Positions 25,731-33,574 of a stretch of 34,417 nt of DNA are shown here, one piece after another. The notes below the pieces were generated by a model, which was not told the origin of the DNA, did no database searches, and saw only the letters and a program-made list of their open reading frames with translations. Within the stretch, counting starts at the first letter, position 1. Every line of letters begins with the position of its first letter. The position numbers and the translations under genes were made by a program. The DNA comes from Marinifilum fragile JCM 15579 (lineage in GTDB: Bacteria; Bacteroidota; Bacteroidia; Bacteroidales; Marinifilaceae): the NCBI RefSeq assembly GCF_001310955.1, contig NZ_BAZX01000037.1, positions 1 to 34,417 on the forward strand, given 5' to 3'.

Positions 25731-25926
25731 GACTGCTAGTTTAATTTTACTTTTCTATCCTTCGGAATTATCCTAAATTGTATGGTGATCTTTCACCTCA
25801 GAGCCAAATGATTATTTCATTTCACTCTTTACACAGATATTTAATTTATACTAAATATCAATCTTGTGTTTTTTAAAATTAATAATTCAAATTCATTATA
25901 AAAAACAATTCCGAAATCGATTGCAA

Positions 25927-25941
25927 TTCACTGACAGTGAA
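25927..25941. promoter_or_regulatory. Palindrome upstream of phosphofructokinase
   Basis: TTCACTG-A-CAGTGAA is a perfect 7-bp inverted repeat, with flanking CAATT and AATTG adding to it if one A is bulged. It lies about 85 bp before the start at 26024, a good place for an operator. No other feature is seen in 25731-26023. Confidence 0.4.
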
Positions 25942-26023
25942 ATTGTTTGTTTCGGTTTGGAAAAATATTTTTATTTTAGCCGCGCTAGCCAAGCAAATTG
26001 ATTGAAATATTAAATTGACAATT

Positions 26024-27118
26024 ATGAAAAGAGTATTAGTTGCGACCGGAGGTGGTGATTGCCCTGGTTTGAATGCTGTAATTCGCGCCGTTGTGAAACG
26101 TGCAGCTCAAGAAAAAGATTGGGAAGTTGTGGGAAGTATTCAGTCGTTCGACGGAATTTTAAAGGAACCGACTGAAATTAAGATATTAGATGATGCTGCG
26201 GTTAAAGGTATTCACTATCAAGGTGGTACAATTATCGGAACAACTACAAAAGGTGGTCCTTTTGCTTGGCCAGTAAAAAACAAAGATGGTTCTTGGGGAT
26301 CTGCTGACCGTTCTGATGAAATGATTCGCAAATTACAATACTTGGGAATCGATGCTGTAATTAGCATTGGAGGTGATGGTTCTCAGAAAATTTCACAAGC
26401 TCTTTACGAAAAAGGATTAAACATTATTGGTGTACCTAAAACTATCGATAATGACCTTTCGGCTACCGATTTTACTTTCGGTTACCAAACTGCTGTTCAA
26501 ATTTGTACCGAAGCTGTTGATAAGTTGAAAACAACTGCTGCTTCTCACAATCGTGTTTTCATTTTGGAAGCTATGGGACGTGATGCAGGTTGGATTGCAT
26601 TGAGTGCTGCTATTGCAGGTGGAGCTGAAGCATGTTTGATTCCTGAAATTCCTTACGATATTAAGAAAGTAAAAGAGAAATTAGATACTCGTTTCTTGAA
26701 AGGTAAAGGATTCGGTATTATCGTAGTTGCTGAAGGTGCTATGCCTAAAGGTGGATCGGCTTTAGCTGAGGTAAGTACTGAAGTTGGAAACCCTAACTTG
26801 AAGTTAAGTGGTGCTGCTGATCGTTTGGCTGCTGAATTGAAAGAAGCAGGTGTAGAAGCAGATATCCGTACTACGGTTTTGGGTCACCTACAAAGAGGTG
26901 GTATTCCAGTAGCTTACGACCGTGTATTGGCAACTCAGTTTGGTGTTAAGGCATTCGAAATGGTATTGGAAGGTAAGTTTGGTCATATGGTTGCTTACCG
27001 TCATCCAGAGGTTGTTGCTGTTCCTCTTCCAGAGGCTATTGGTCAGCAAAACCTGGTTGATCCAAAATCAAACCTTGTTGCTACTGCAAAAGGTGTTGGT
27101 ATTGCATTTGGAGACTAA
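26024..27118 (+). CDS. pfkA: 6-phosphofructokinase (ATP- or PPi-dependent)
   Basis: 364 residues from the ATG at 26024; a TTG three codons upstream is less likely. Phosphorylates fructose 6-phosphate to the 1,6-bisphosphate in glycolysis. GGDCPGLNAV near the start, PKTIDND (138-144, catalytic Asp142) and MGRDAGWIA are family marks. The phosphoryl-donor site is mixed: GGDGS at 116-120 keeps the Gly found in ATP enzymes, but Lys139 replaces the Gly of ATP enzymes (PGTIDND) and matches PPi enzymes. From memory, Gly-Lys combinations occur in some ATP-using group III enzymes, so the donor should not be assumed. Confidence 0.92.
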   Translation: MKRVLVATGGGDCPGLNAVIRAVVKRAAQEKDWEVVGSIQSFDGILKEPTEIKILDDAAVKGIHYQGGTIIGTTTKGGPFAWPVKNKDGSWGSADRSDEMIRKLQYLGIDAVISIGGDGSQKISQALYEKGLNIIGVPKTIDNDLSATDFTFGYQTAVQICTEAVDKLKTTAASHNRVFILEAMGRDAGWIALSAAIAGGAEACLIPEIPYDIKKVKEKLDTRFLKGKGFGIIVVAEGAMPKGGSALAEVSTEVGNPNLKLSGAADRLAAELKEAGVEADIRTTVLGHLQRGGIPVAYDRVLATQFGVKAFEMVLEGKFGHMVAYRHPEVVAVPLPEAIGQQNLVDPKSNLVATAKGVGIAFGD

Positions 27119-27138
27119 TTTAAGTCAAAAGATATTAC

Positions 27139-27171
27139 AAGCCGGAGTTCGCAAGGATTCCGGCTTTTTTG
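27139..27171 (+). terminator. Terminator of the phosphofructokinase gene
   Basis: AAGCCGGA (27139-27146) and TCCGGCTT (27159-27166) are perfect 8-bp arms followed by T residues. Confidence 0.88.
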
Positions 27172-27294
27172 TTTTTAGATGCTGATTTTTATGAAAGATA
27201 TGATTACTGCAGATTTAAAGTAATGGAATATTGGCTTTTTACTAATGATGCAATATGATTGTTAGTATGTTTGTCTTTCTAATTTTTTTCTTTA

Positions 27295-27480
27295 AAATGT
27301 TGCAGGGGTCGGCATCTGCAACGCAAGCGGGGCCCCATAGGTGAAGAAAACGAAAAAATAGAAATGCTGTTGAGTGAGGAACGAACGAAACTATCTATTT
27401 CTATTCGCTTTTGAACCGTTATGGGTCGTAGAGTTGCTTCGCCGTAGATTTTTGTTACTTTTCATCAATGGAAAAGTAAG
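27295..27480. repeat. Dispersed hairpin-rich repeat, copy 2 (in gap 27119-27534)
   Basis: Several inverted repeats follow one another: TGCAG/CTGCA (27301-27320), AATAGAAAT/ATTTCTATT (27357-27365/27397-27405) and TTACTTTTC/GAAAAGTAA (27455-27463/27471-27479). The last hairpin and the sequence beside it match the element at 4780-4830 in reverse. No convincing open frame is found in the gap. GC content seems higher than around it. Confidence 0.6.
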
Positions 27481-27534
27481 AGGAAATAATTATTTTCAAA
27501 TAGCCTAAATACATAGCTTATAACTTTTAAAGCT

Positions 27535-27960
27535 TTATTCATGAAACCTTTTCCTCCATTCAGGTTTGGGAACCATGCATTGATTCTTTTTGCCAAACCA
27601 GGAGTACCTGTTTCTGGCAATCAGATTGTAAAACCAATCGGTAATGGCATTAGGTAGGTATTTGAAGTAGTAAAGTGTTTTCCATGGATAAATCAAATGC
27701 TTGCTAATTTGAAAAGCTGCAGAGCTTTTGGTGAAAGCCTTGTTGTCTTCGATGAAAACAACGGTATTCATATCATCGAAAGATAGTTTGTGTTGAGCAA
27801 GCAATTGTTTGGCAAAATCGGATTGAAGTGGAGAGAAATGAATGTTTTCTGCCCGATTGTAAGCAAGTACAAAACGAACTGTGGTATTGCAAAAATTACA
27901 AACCCCATCGAATAGTACGATAGGGTTTGAATTACTAATATTTTTTGAATGACTGTGCAT
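27535..27960 (-). CDS. DCC family thiol-disulfide oxidoreductase-like protein (DUF393)
   Basis: 141 residues. LFDGVCNFCNTTVRF, with Cys21 and Cys24 in CxxC form, is the DxxCxxC mark of the DCC/DUF393 family. The body follows with SPLQSDFAKQLL and a C-terminal RYSWFGKKNQCMVP. These proteins are predicted thioredoxin-fold redox proteins. It starts 24 bp after the permease gene, and is the last gene of the ArsR-headed unit, so a redox task in that unit is plausible. Confidence 0.88.
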   Translation of the reverse strand: MHSHSKNISNSNPIVLFDGVCNFCNTTVRFVLAYNRAENIHFSPLQSDFAKQLLAQHKLSFDDMNTVVFIEDNKAFTKSSAAFQISKHLIYPWKTLYYFKYLPNAITDWFYNLIARNRYSWFGKKNQCMVPKPEWRKRFHE

Positions 27961-27984
27961 TTTGTTTTTATCTCATACTTTACC

Positions 27985-29022
27985 CTAGTAGATAAAGTTA
28001 AAAATAAATCCAACGCAAAGAATACCTGCAGCTACAATTCCCACAAATGCAAGAATCAAAGGCATTTTAAGCACTTTTTTCAGGATAATTACCTCAGGCA
28101 ATGATAAGCCAATTACCGACATCATAAATGCCAGTGCCGTTCCCAGTGATGCACCTTTCTCGATTAAAACACTGACAATGGGAATAATACCTGCAGCATT
28201 TGAGTACATTGGAATACCAATAACAATTGACAAAGGAACCGAATACCAAGCCGATTTACCCATTAGACTGGCCATGAAATCTTCTGGTACATATCCATGA
28301 GCGCCAGCTCCAATGGCTACTCCAATTACAATGTACAACCAAATTTTGCCAACAATTTCTTTTACAGAATCGATACCCGATTTAATTCTATCCGAGAATG
28401 GAATTTTGGTTGCATCTTGATCAGTTTGACCGGTTTTAACTTCGAAAACCCAATCTTGCACGTATTTCTCCAATTTTAAAACTCCAATTAACCAACCAGA
28501 AAATATTGCAATTAATAATCCGGTAAGGGTATAAATGATTGCAGTTTGCCAACCAAACAATCCCACCAGCATGATTAGGGCAATTTCGTTTACCATTGGT
28601 GCTGCAATCAGGAAACTGAAAGTTACTCCCAGTGGTACACCAGCTTCAACAAACCCTAAGAACAAAGGAATGGCGGAACATGAACAGAATGGCGTAACAA
28701 CTCCTAGCAAGGCCGCCATTACGTTTCCTAAAAAAGTTGACTTGCCAGCCAAAGCTTTTCTGGTTTTCTCAGGTGAGAAATAGCTACGAACGATTCCAAC
28801 TCCAAAAATGATTAGCACAAGCAGTAGCAGAACTTTAGGAACTTCGAAAATAAAGAAACGAATGGTTTCGGTAAGGTGAGTTCCTGCTTTCATTCCAAAA
28901 ACAGTATCGATAAAAAAATCGGAAATGTTTTGAAGGTTTACATAGAGAATGTACCAAATTGGCAATGATAGCAAAACCAATAAGAGCTGTTTTCTATTGG
29001 TGATTTGAATAGATTTGATCAT
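27985..29022 (-). CDS. Permease of the ArsP/YraQ family (DUF318)
   Basis: 345 residues with about eight membrane helices. TPFCSCSAIPLFLGFVEAGVPLG (from residue 111, Cys113 and Cys115) and FLIAAPMVNE are the family signature. ArsP members export trivalent organoarsenicals; other members of this family have unknown substrates. It is the fifth gene of the ArsR-headed operon, 23 bp after the ArsG-like gene. Arsenic export is supported by context, not by sequence alone. Confidence 0.87.
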   Translation of the reverse strand: MIKSIQITNRKQLLLVLLSLPIWYILYVNLQNISDFFIDTVFGMKAGTHLTETIRFFIFEVPKVLLLLVLIIFGVGIVRSYFSPEKTRKALAGKSTFLGNVMAALLGVVTPFCSCSAIPLFLGFVEAGVPLGVTFSFLIAAPMVNEIALIMLVGLFGWQTAIIYTLTGLLIAIFSGWLIGVLKLEKYVQDWVFEVKTGQTDQDATKIPFSDRIKSGIDSVKEIVGKIWLYIVIGVAIGAGAHGYVPEDFMASLMGKSAWYSVPLSIVIGIPMYSNAAGIIPIVSVLIEKGASLGTALAFMMSVIGLSLPEVIILKKVLKMPLILAFVGIVAAGILCVGFIFNFIY

Positions 29023-29045
29023 GATATTCTAAAAACTGATATCGA

Positions 29046-29750
29046 TTATTGGATGAAAAAAATGTATGTAAAATACAGTCCTGCCGCAATAAAAATTACG
29101 GCTGCTACTTTTCTGAACCAGTACTCGAAACTTTTAATTTTGTTGTAAAAATTACCAACACCCGATAGGGTAAATGCCAACAAATAGGCTATAATAATAA
29201 CAGGTAAACCGGTAGCAATGGCGAAAACAATTGGCAAAAATAAACCATCAGCCTGCGAAACTGTAAGTGGAATTAACATCCCGAAATACAACACGCCACT
29301 GTAAGGGCAAAAAGCCAGAGCGAAAATCATTCCCATTAACAAGGCCCCCCAATATTTCCCTCTCATTTTCTCCCCATTCAACTTATCGGTAAGCGAACTA
29401 ACACCTGGAAAATTAATGGAAATAATATCGAGCATAAAGACTCCGATAATGATTAGCAATGGTCCCAATAGTCTTTCGCCATAGCTGTTAAAAAAGCTCG
29501 AAATATCGAATTTACTTGCACCGAAAAACAGAATTACTCCTAAGGCAGTGTAGCTTATTGCTCTTCCAAGTGTGTAAACCAATCCGTTTAAAAAGATTCT
29601 CTTTTTATCGCTAAGGTTTTTGCTGATATAGGCTGTAGCAGTGATGTTTGTTGCCAAAGGGCAAGGGCTAATCGCTGTCATGATTCCCAGTAAAAATGCC
29701 GATAATATTGGAAAGCTACTTTGCGATAATAATTGATCTAAATATTCCAT
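29046..29750 (-). CDS. ArsG-family/DsbD-like membrane transporter
   Basis: 234 residues with six to seven membrane helices, similar in layout to the membrane part of DsbD/CcdA proteins: AISPCPLATNITATAYIS near the start (Cys30) and FCPYSGVLYFGMLIPL in the middle, each with Cys and Pro. Together with the adjacent ArsF-like gene it fits the ArsG type, reported as an efflux permease for aromatic arsenicals in Shewanella. The transport substrate here is inferred from context. It starts 7 bp after the ArsF-like gene. Confidence 0.82.
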   Translation of the reverse strand: MEYLDQLLSQSSFPILSAFLLGIMTAISPCPLATNITATAYISKNLSDKKRIFLNGLVYTLGRAISYTALGVILFFGASKFDISSFFNSYGERLLGPLLIIIGVFMLDIISINFPGVSSLTDKLNGEKMRGKYWGALLMGMIFALAFCPYSGVLYFGMLIPLTVSQADGLFLPIVFAIATGLPVIIIAYLLAFTLSGVGNFYNKIKSFEYWFRKVAAVIFIAAGLYFTYIFFIQ

Positions 29751-29757
29751 TATAATC

Positions 29758-30225
29758 TTATTGTAGCTCGGCTTTGATTACAGTTTCCAGTTTTTCGATG
29801 TATGCAGGAGTATCGTTAATGGCATTACGGAACGCAAATGTGGTTAAATCCTGAATTTCTCCTGTTTTGGCACTTTTAATGTATAAACCAGAACTACTTG
29901 CCTGGAAAGTTTTAGCCAAGTCTTTGTTTTCTTCCTGGTCGAAATTGATATCAAAGAAATTTGCATTTAAGCTTGCTGCCACTTCCTTGGCTTTTGCACC
30001 TACGACCTTACAAGTTTTACATTTTCTGTCGCCATGAAAATAATATACCCCGGCTTCAGCTTTGTTTTCTGCCACTTTGTGCTCTGCTGATTTATCACAT
30101 TTTGTACAGTCACCTTTGCATGCTGTTTCTTGCTCAGCTTTTGCAGTTTCTTTTTTCGTGTTCGATTGGCAAGCGCCAAAACTTAAACCTAAAGCCAGTA
30201 TGCCTAATGTTATTGTTTTCTTCAT
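29758..30225 (-). CDS. ArsF-like thioredoxin-fold lipoprotein
   Basis: 155 residues. The lipobox FGAC gives Cys19, so it is anchored outside the cytoplasm. A Cys-rich linker (CKGDCTKC, residues 36-43) follows; it could bind metal. The second part is a thioredoxin-like domain with YYFHGDRKCKTC (CxxC at 69-72), typical of ArsF-family proteins, which have been linked to nitroreductase activity on aromatic arsenicals. The second half resembles a one-domain thioredoxin with a changed active site. It is the third gene of the operon. Confidence 0.82.
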   Translation of the reverse strand: MKKTITLGILALGLSFGACQSNTKKETAKAEQETACKGDCTKCDKSAEHKVAENKAEAGVYYFHGDRKCKTCKVVGAKAKEVAASLNANFFDINFDQEENKDLAKTFQASSSGLYIKSAKTGEIQDLTTFAFRNAINDTPAYIEKLETVIKAELQ

Positions 30226-30296
30226 TTTGTTTGTGTTTTAGTGTTCATGTATTGGGTTAAAAGCTGTCGACAAAATGCCAACAGCTATAGAGTTTT

Positions 30297-30533
30297 TTAG
30301 GCTTTTTGGATTAATTCCTTGATTTCTGATACCGAAGGAACTTTACCGCTAACAACAACTTTTTCGTTGATCACCAAAGCAGGGGTTGACATTACACCAT
30401 ACGATAGGATTTTAACCATATCGTCGATTTTCTCAACTTTAGCATCGATAGCTAATTCTTCAACAGCTTTGTTTGCAGCTTCTGCCAATGTTCCACATTT
30501 CTTACAACCTGGTCCTAATACTTTAATATCCAT
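30297..30533 (-). CDS. Small thioredoxin family protein (ArsE-like/TM0996 type)
   Basis: 78 residues. GPGCKKCGTL (Cys10 and Cys13) and MSTPALVINEKVVVSGKVPS are the mark of redox-active disulfide protein 2 (TM0996/MTH895), the small thioredoxins often beside ArsR genes. It probably passes electrons to, or takes a ligand from, the ArsF-like protein. It starts 11 bp after arsR and 71 bp before the next gene. Confidence 0.9.
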   Translation of the reverse strand: MDIKVLGPGCKKCGTLAEAANKAVEELAIDAKVEKIDDMVKILSYGVMSTPALVINEKVVVSGKVPSVSEIKELIQKA

Positions 30534-30544
30534 GATAGTGTTTT

Positions 30545-30844
30545 TTATGATTTGAAAAATTCATTAAACAATTTTCGGGCAAGTGCCCAATTCTCTTTAT
30601 TTAAGCAGTATTTAATTTTAGGAGGATTGATCTCTCCCTGAATTAAGCCTGAGTTTTTTAATTCTTTTAAATGTTGCGACAGGGTTGATCGGGCAATGGG
30701 AACCTCTTCGGCCAAGTCGCCGCTGTAACAGCAGCTTTGCTTTGAAAGCAGATCGCATATGTATACCCTAACCGGGTGCGACAATGCTTTGGCAAACCTT
30801 GCCATTTGCTGTTCCTCTTGTGTATACAATTTTGTTTCTTCCAT
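30545..30844 (-). CDS. ArsR-family metal/redox-responsive repressor
   Basis: 99 residues. Winged-helix DNA-binding domain with ARFAKALSHPVRVYICDLL and ARSTLSQHLKELKNSGLI (recognition helix). Cys38 and Cys39 (QSCCYSGDL) with Cys30 form a possible metal or thiol sensor site near the DNA-binding part, unlike the CVCDL motif of classic ArsR. It heads the operon, and a palindrome at 30869-30886 lies just before its start, so autoregulation is likely. Confidence 0.92.
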   Translation of the reverse strand: MEETKLYTQEEQQMARFAKALSHPVRVYICDLLSKQSCCYSGDLAEEVPIARSTLSQHLKELKNSGLIQGEINPPKIKYCLNKENWALARKLFNEFFKS

Positions 30845-30868
30845 GTATTCTATCTTAGATGTTTCGCA

Positions 30869-30886
30869 TTTCGTAAAAATACGAAA
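30869..30886. promoter_or_regulatory. Probable ArsR operator
   Basis: TTTCGTA (30869-30875) and TACGAAA (30880-30886) are perfect arms around AAAA, 25 bp before arsR. The wider arms GTTTCG (30861-30866) and CGAAAC (30883-30888) add a second pairing. The rest of 30845-31159 has nothing else I can support besides the 22-base word at 31072. Confidence 0.65.
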
Positions 30887-31071
30887 CGAAGTTGTGGACT
30901 TTTTTTTTATTTCTCCAAATAAATGTTCAGTTTTTAGTTGGTGATGAAAAATACCCAGTGATGTTTAGACGTTTTTTGGATACTTGACTGGTTCACATCT
31001 TTGCCTGATTGATAGGTCTCTCTTTTTTCAAGTATATTTATTAGTGGAGTGCAATAAATTGAACGTATAAT

Positions 31072-31093
31072 GGATTATTGTTTTGTATTTTCA
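31072..31093. repeat. 22-base word shared with 34081-34102, copy 1
   Basis: The word beginning GGATTATTGTTTTG and ending TATTTTCA is identical at the two places. Each lies 70-105 bp upstream of a plus-strand membrane protein gene (31160 and 34207). It may be a shared promoter or regulator site. Confidence 0.6.
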
Positions 31094-31159
31094 TTAAATT
31101 GGTTCTCGCTAAACCTATTTATCTGAGTAAAATAAATCAAAACAATAAACTCAATTTGT

Positions 31160-31618
31160 ATGGATGATATCATTACTACCCTTTTTAACGGACTTACCTA
31201 TGGTGGAGATGTTAAGCTTTCTGTTCTCAATTATGCCTTGCTGGCTGTAGCCATGATGCCTTTTTTTCTTTCAGCTATGAAGTCAATTTCGAAAGGCTGG
31301 GCAATTGTTTTTACCATTGCATTTCTAATTCAATCATTGTTCTGGTTTGTATTAAAGGCTCAAGGAATTTCTATTGTTTGGAATGCCCTTGCGGGGGTGT
31401 TGGTGCTTGTGTTATTCAGACATAGATTGTCTATGTTGATGAAAACAAAATGGATGATCCTGGCTTCAATAACAGTAGTGATGCTGGCAGATGTTTATTT
31501 TGGATTGATCTTTCCGCTTATTACCTCAATAGCCCATGTGGCAGCCTTTCTTTTGGGGGTAATATTGTACTTGCTTGTAGGAATTAAAAAGAATAGAAAA
31601 TTGTTGTTGAGTTCTTGA
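31160..31618 (+). CDS. Hypothetical integral membrane protein
   Basis: 152 residues with four to five membrane helices (about 22-40, 46-62, 72-86, 98-118 and 122-141) and short charged loops (FRHRLSMLMKTKWM in the middle). I do not recognise the family. It is divergent from the ArsR operon and carries a 22-base shared word upstream. It converges on the membrane protein gene at 31643. Confidence 0.7.
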   Translation: MDDIITTLFNGLTYGGDVKLSVLNYALLAVAMMPFFLSAMKSISKGWAIVFTIAFLIQSLFWFVLKAQGISIVWNALAGVLVLVLFRHRLSMLMKTKWMILASITVVMLADVYFGLIFPLITSIAHVAAFLLGVILYLLVGIKKNRKLLLSS

Positions 31619-31642
31619 TGTGACTTGTCATAAAAACTATTT

Positions 31643-32089
31643 TCAAAGAGAATATTTCCTGTGTTCCAAGCGCTTTGGGTATTTTGTTATTATCAGATAA
31701 GCCCATAGAAATAAAAATGGTCCGATGCGCATGTGTTGTCCCTGATAATTTGAATTTATGTCCTGAATTATGGATGAATACTCAATGTAAATTGCGCATG
31801 TTGTAAGCAACATGAACCCACAAAGTAAAGGAAATAGCAGCCTGTCTCCTTTGGTAAATTTAAGCAATAGTATACCTGTTAAAAAGTAAAAGATGTAGCC
31901 TACAAATGTTGTTGTAAGGTGAGTTTCGTTTGAGCTGCCTGCATAATCAAAGAAGGGAAGAGGTATTGCTTTTAACCAGAAATCTACAAATTCAAAATCG
32001 GGTGTTGCGTTAAATGTAATTCTTAGCATGCTGCTAAAAACTAATCCTAATATTGATAGGCTTACAAAGAATTTTTGTTGTGTGTTCAA
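31643..32089 (-). CDS. Hypothetical membrane protein
   Basis: 148 residues with about four membrane helices (7-24, 62-79, 85-101 and 124-137) and a hydrophilic N-terminal loop (NATPDFEFVDFWLKAIPLPFFDYAGSSNETH) between helices 1 and 2. No known motif is seen. It lies 94 bp past the lipoprotein gene, after that gene's terminator. Function unknown. Confidence 0.7.
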   Translation of the reverse strand: MNTQQKFFVSLSILGLVFSSMLRITFNATPDFEFVDFWLKAIPLPFFDYAGSSNETHLTTTFVGYIFYFLTGILLLKFTKGDRLLFPLLCGFMLLTTCAIYIEYSSIIQDINSNYQGQHMRIGPFLFLWAYLIITKYPKRLEHRKYSL

Positions 32090-32115
32090 TGTTTTAAGAT
32101 TTTAGAATCGTAAAA

Positions 32116-32149
32116 AACACCCACACAATCTTTCGATAGTGCAGGTGTT
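32116..32149 (-). terminator. Terminator of the 32184 lipoprotein gene
   Basis: AACACC (32116-32121) and GGTGTT (32144-32149) pair, with CAC and GTG inside them, and on the minus strand the hairpin runs into TTTTTT. Confidence 0.75.
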
Positions 32150-32183
32150 CCAACTAAAATATACGAGAAAAATTGTTTGTAGT

Positions 32184-32570
32184 TTATTCTTCTAGTTTGA
32201 TGCCAAACGAGCTAATAGATATTCTGGAGGTTTTGCCTCCGGATATCTGGAATGACATGCTTTCACCATAGTAGCTGTCTTTTGTTAAGAATTCGATATA
32301 GTATGTTCCGTGATTTAAATCTGTAATAGAAATTTCGTGATTTAAATATATATCTCCTTCACGCAAAGGTTTAGGGTAAAACTCGGTAGAATTTGATCTT
32401 TCGGTTAATGCAGCCGCTTCGGTGTAGATTTCATAAGTCCCTCCAGAGTAATATTCTCCTTGCTGTTTAATAATTAAATTACCGGTAAGATCCATATCGT
32501 CATCGCTACAAGAGCTTAGCGTTATTGATGCGAATAGCATCATTAATAATATTGTTTTAAACGTTTTCAT
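32184..32570 (-). CDS. Small surface-type lipoprotein
   Basis: 128 residues. The lipobox LSSC gives Cys21, and the next residues are SDDD, close to the acidic lipoprotein export signal that sends Bacteroidota lipoproteins to the cell surface. The mature part is a small beta-rich domain (LIIKQQGEYYSGGTYEIYTE ... HGTYYIEFLTKDSYYGESMSFQISGGKTSRISIS) and may be a single Ig-like or carboxypeptidase regulatory-type fold. I do not recognise a family. It is a single-gene unit with its own terminator. Confidence 0.78.
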   Translation of the reverse strand: MKTFKTILLMMLFASITLSSCSDDDMDLTGNLIIKQQGEYYSGGTYEIYTEAAALTERSNSTEFYPKPLREGDIYLNHEISITDLNHGTYYIEFLTKDSYYGESMSFQISGGKTSRISISSFGIKLEE

Positions 32571-32607
32571 TGGTAGTTGTTAGATTATTAATCCACTATT
32601 ATTTAAT

Positions 32608-33305
32608 TTATTCTTCGGTTTGTTCTTCTGGGTTTTCGATTTCCTCGATCTTTTTGCGAGTAGCAGGATCAACAATCATTCTGGCTGATTTGTAAGATAG
32701 GTAGAATTCCTTGTCATCCATAAAAAGTTCCATCATCGGGTCGATTTGATTACTGATTAAGCTCTGAATCTGATCGATATTATCTTCGATTAATTCGTTG
32801 GTAGTTTTGCGCTCGTTAATCAGTTGGCGAGGTTCGGTTAACACCTTTTCGTAGTCGGTAATCTTAGTGCTCAGTTCAGTAATCATCTCTTCATTTAAGC
32901 CATAATCGGCAAGTTCGGTTTTAAGAGGTGTAATTCTTTCGAGCAAGTTTTTGCAAAACTTAAAAGTTCCTTTTCTCTCAACTTCGTAAGGAAGGAATTG
33001 TTAATGCTATCTACAAAATTGCTCAGGTTTTCTTCTTTACTGATAAAAGAATAGACCTTAAGGATATTGCTTGCTTTTAAAGCTACAGAGCTTAAAGCAG
33101 AACGAACCAAGTTTTTGTTACCCGAAGTTTTACTTGGAATGTTTTCAGCTTTGTCGATTAGTTCGTTGGTTTCACCAATTAGGCTAGTAAGGCTAGTGAA
33201 CATTTTTCCCATTGCCGGGATGTGAGCAAACTTTGCTTGATTGTTGCTTAAATTGATTTGCACTTGCTGGAAAGCATTGCTTCTTGCTGCAATTGATTTG
33301 TCCAT
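32608..33305 (-). pseudogene. Helical protein of a Bacteroidota family, frameshifted
   Basis: Two overlapping frames carry one protein: residues 1-118 in 32895-33305 (MDKSIAARSNAFQQ ...) and the rest in 32608-32946. The family, known to me only as hypothetical proteins, is about 230 residues with an N-terminal SNNQAKFAHIPAMGKMF-type helix, a central region and a C-terminal FYLSYKSARMIVD motif, which is in the second frame. A run of five A on the minus strand (32948-32952) in the word GCAAAAAC is the probable site: one extra A, or one step back by the ribosome, joins them as FAKNLLERITPLK, giving 232 residues. It ends in EEQTEE like the protein at 1497-1982. Array B lies upstream. Confidence 0.78.
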
Positions 33306-33574
33306 TTTTTTTGAGTTAAAATAGTTTTGTTATGATTGGTTAGTTAAGTGGGTGATTCGAAATTAAAAATAATTTTTTAATTAACCGTAAAAATTATTGA
33401 AAAATAATCATAAGAGTATTGTGTTCACAATTGTTATTGTTGGTTGAGAATTGTTCATGTTCAGAAAGCTAGTAATTTGTATGTGTTTACGTGGTGTGTA
33501 AATCTAATTTTCTGTTTGTATAATAATAGTAAGTGGTCAAAATACAAGGGGTGGATTCCTGTTTTCTGATTAGA

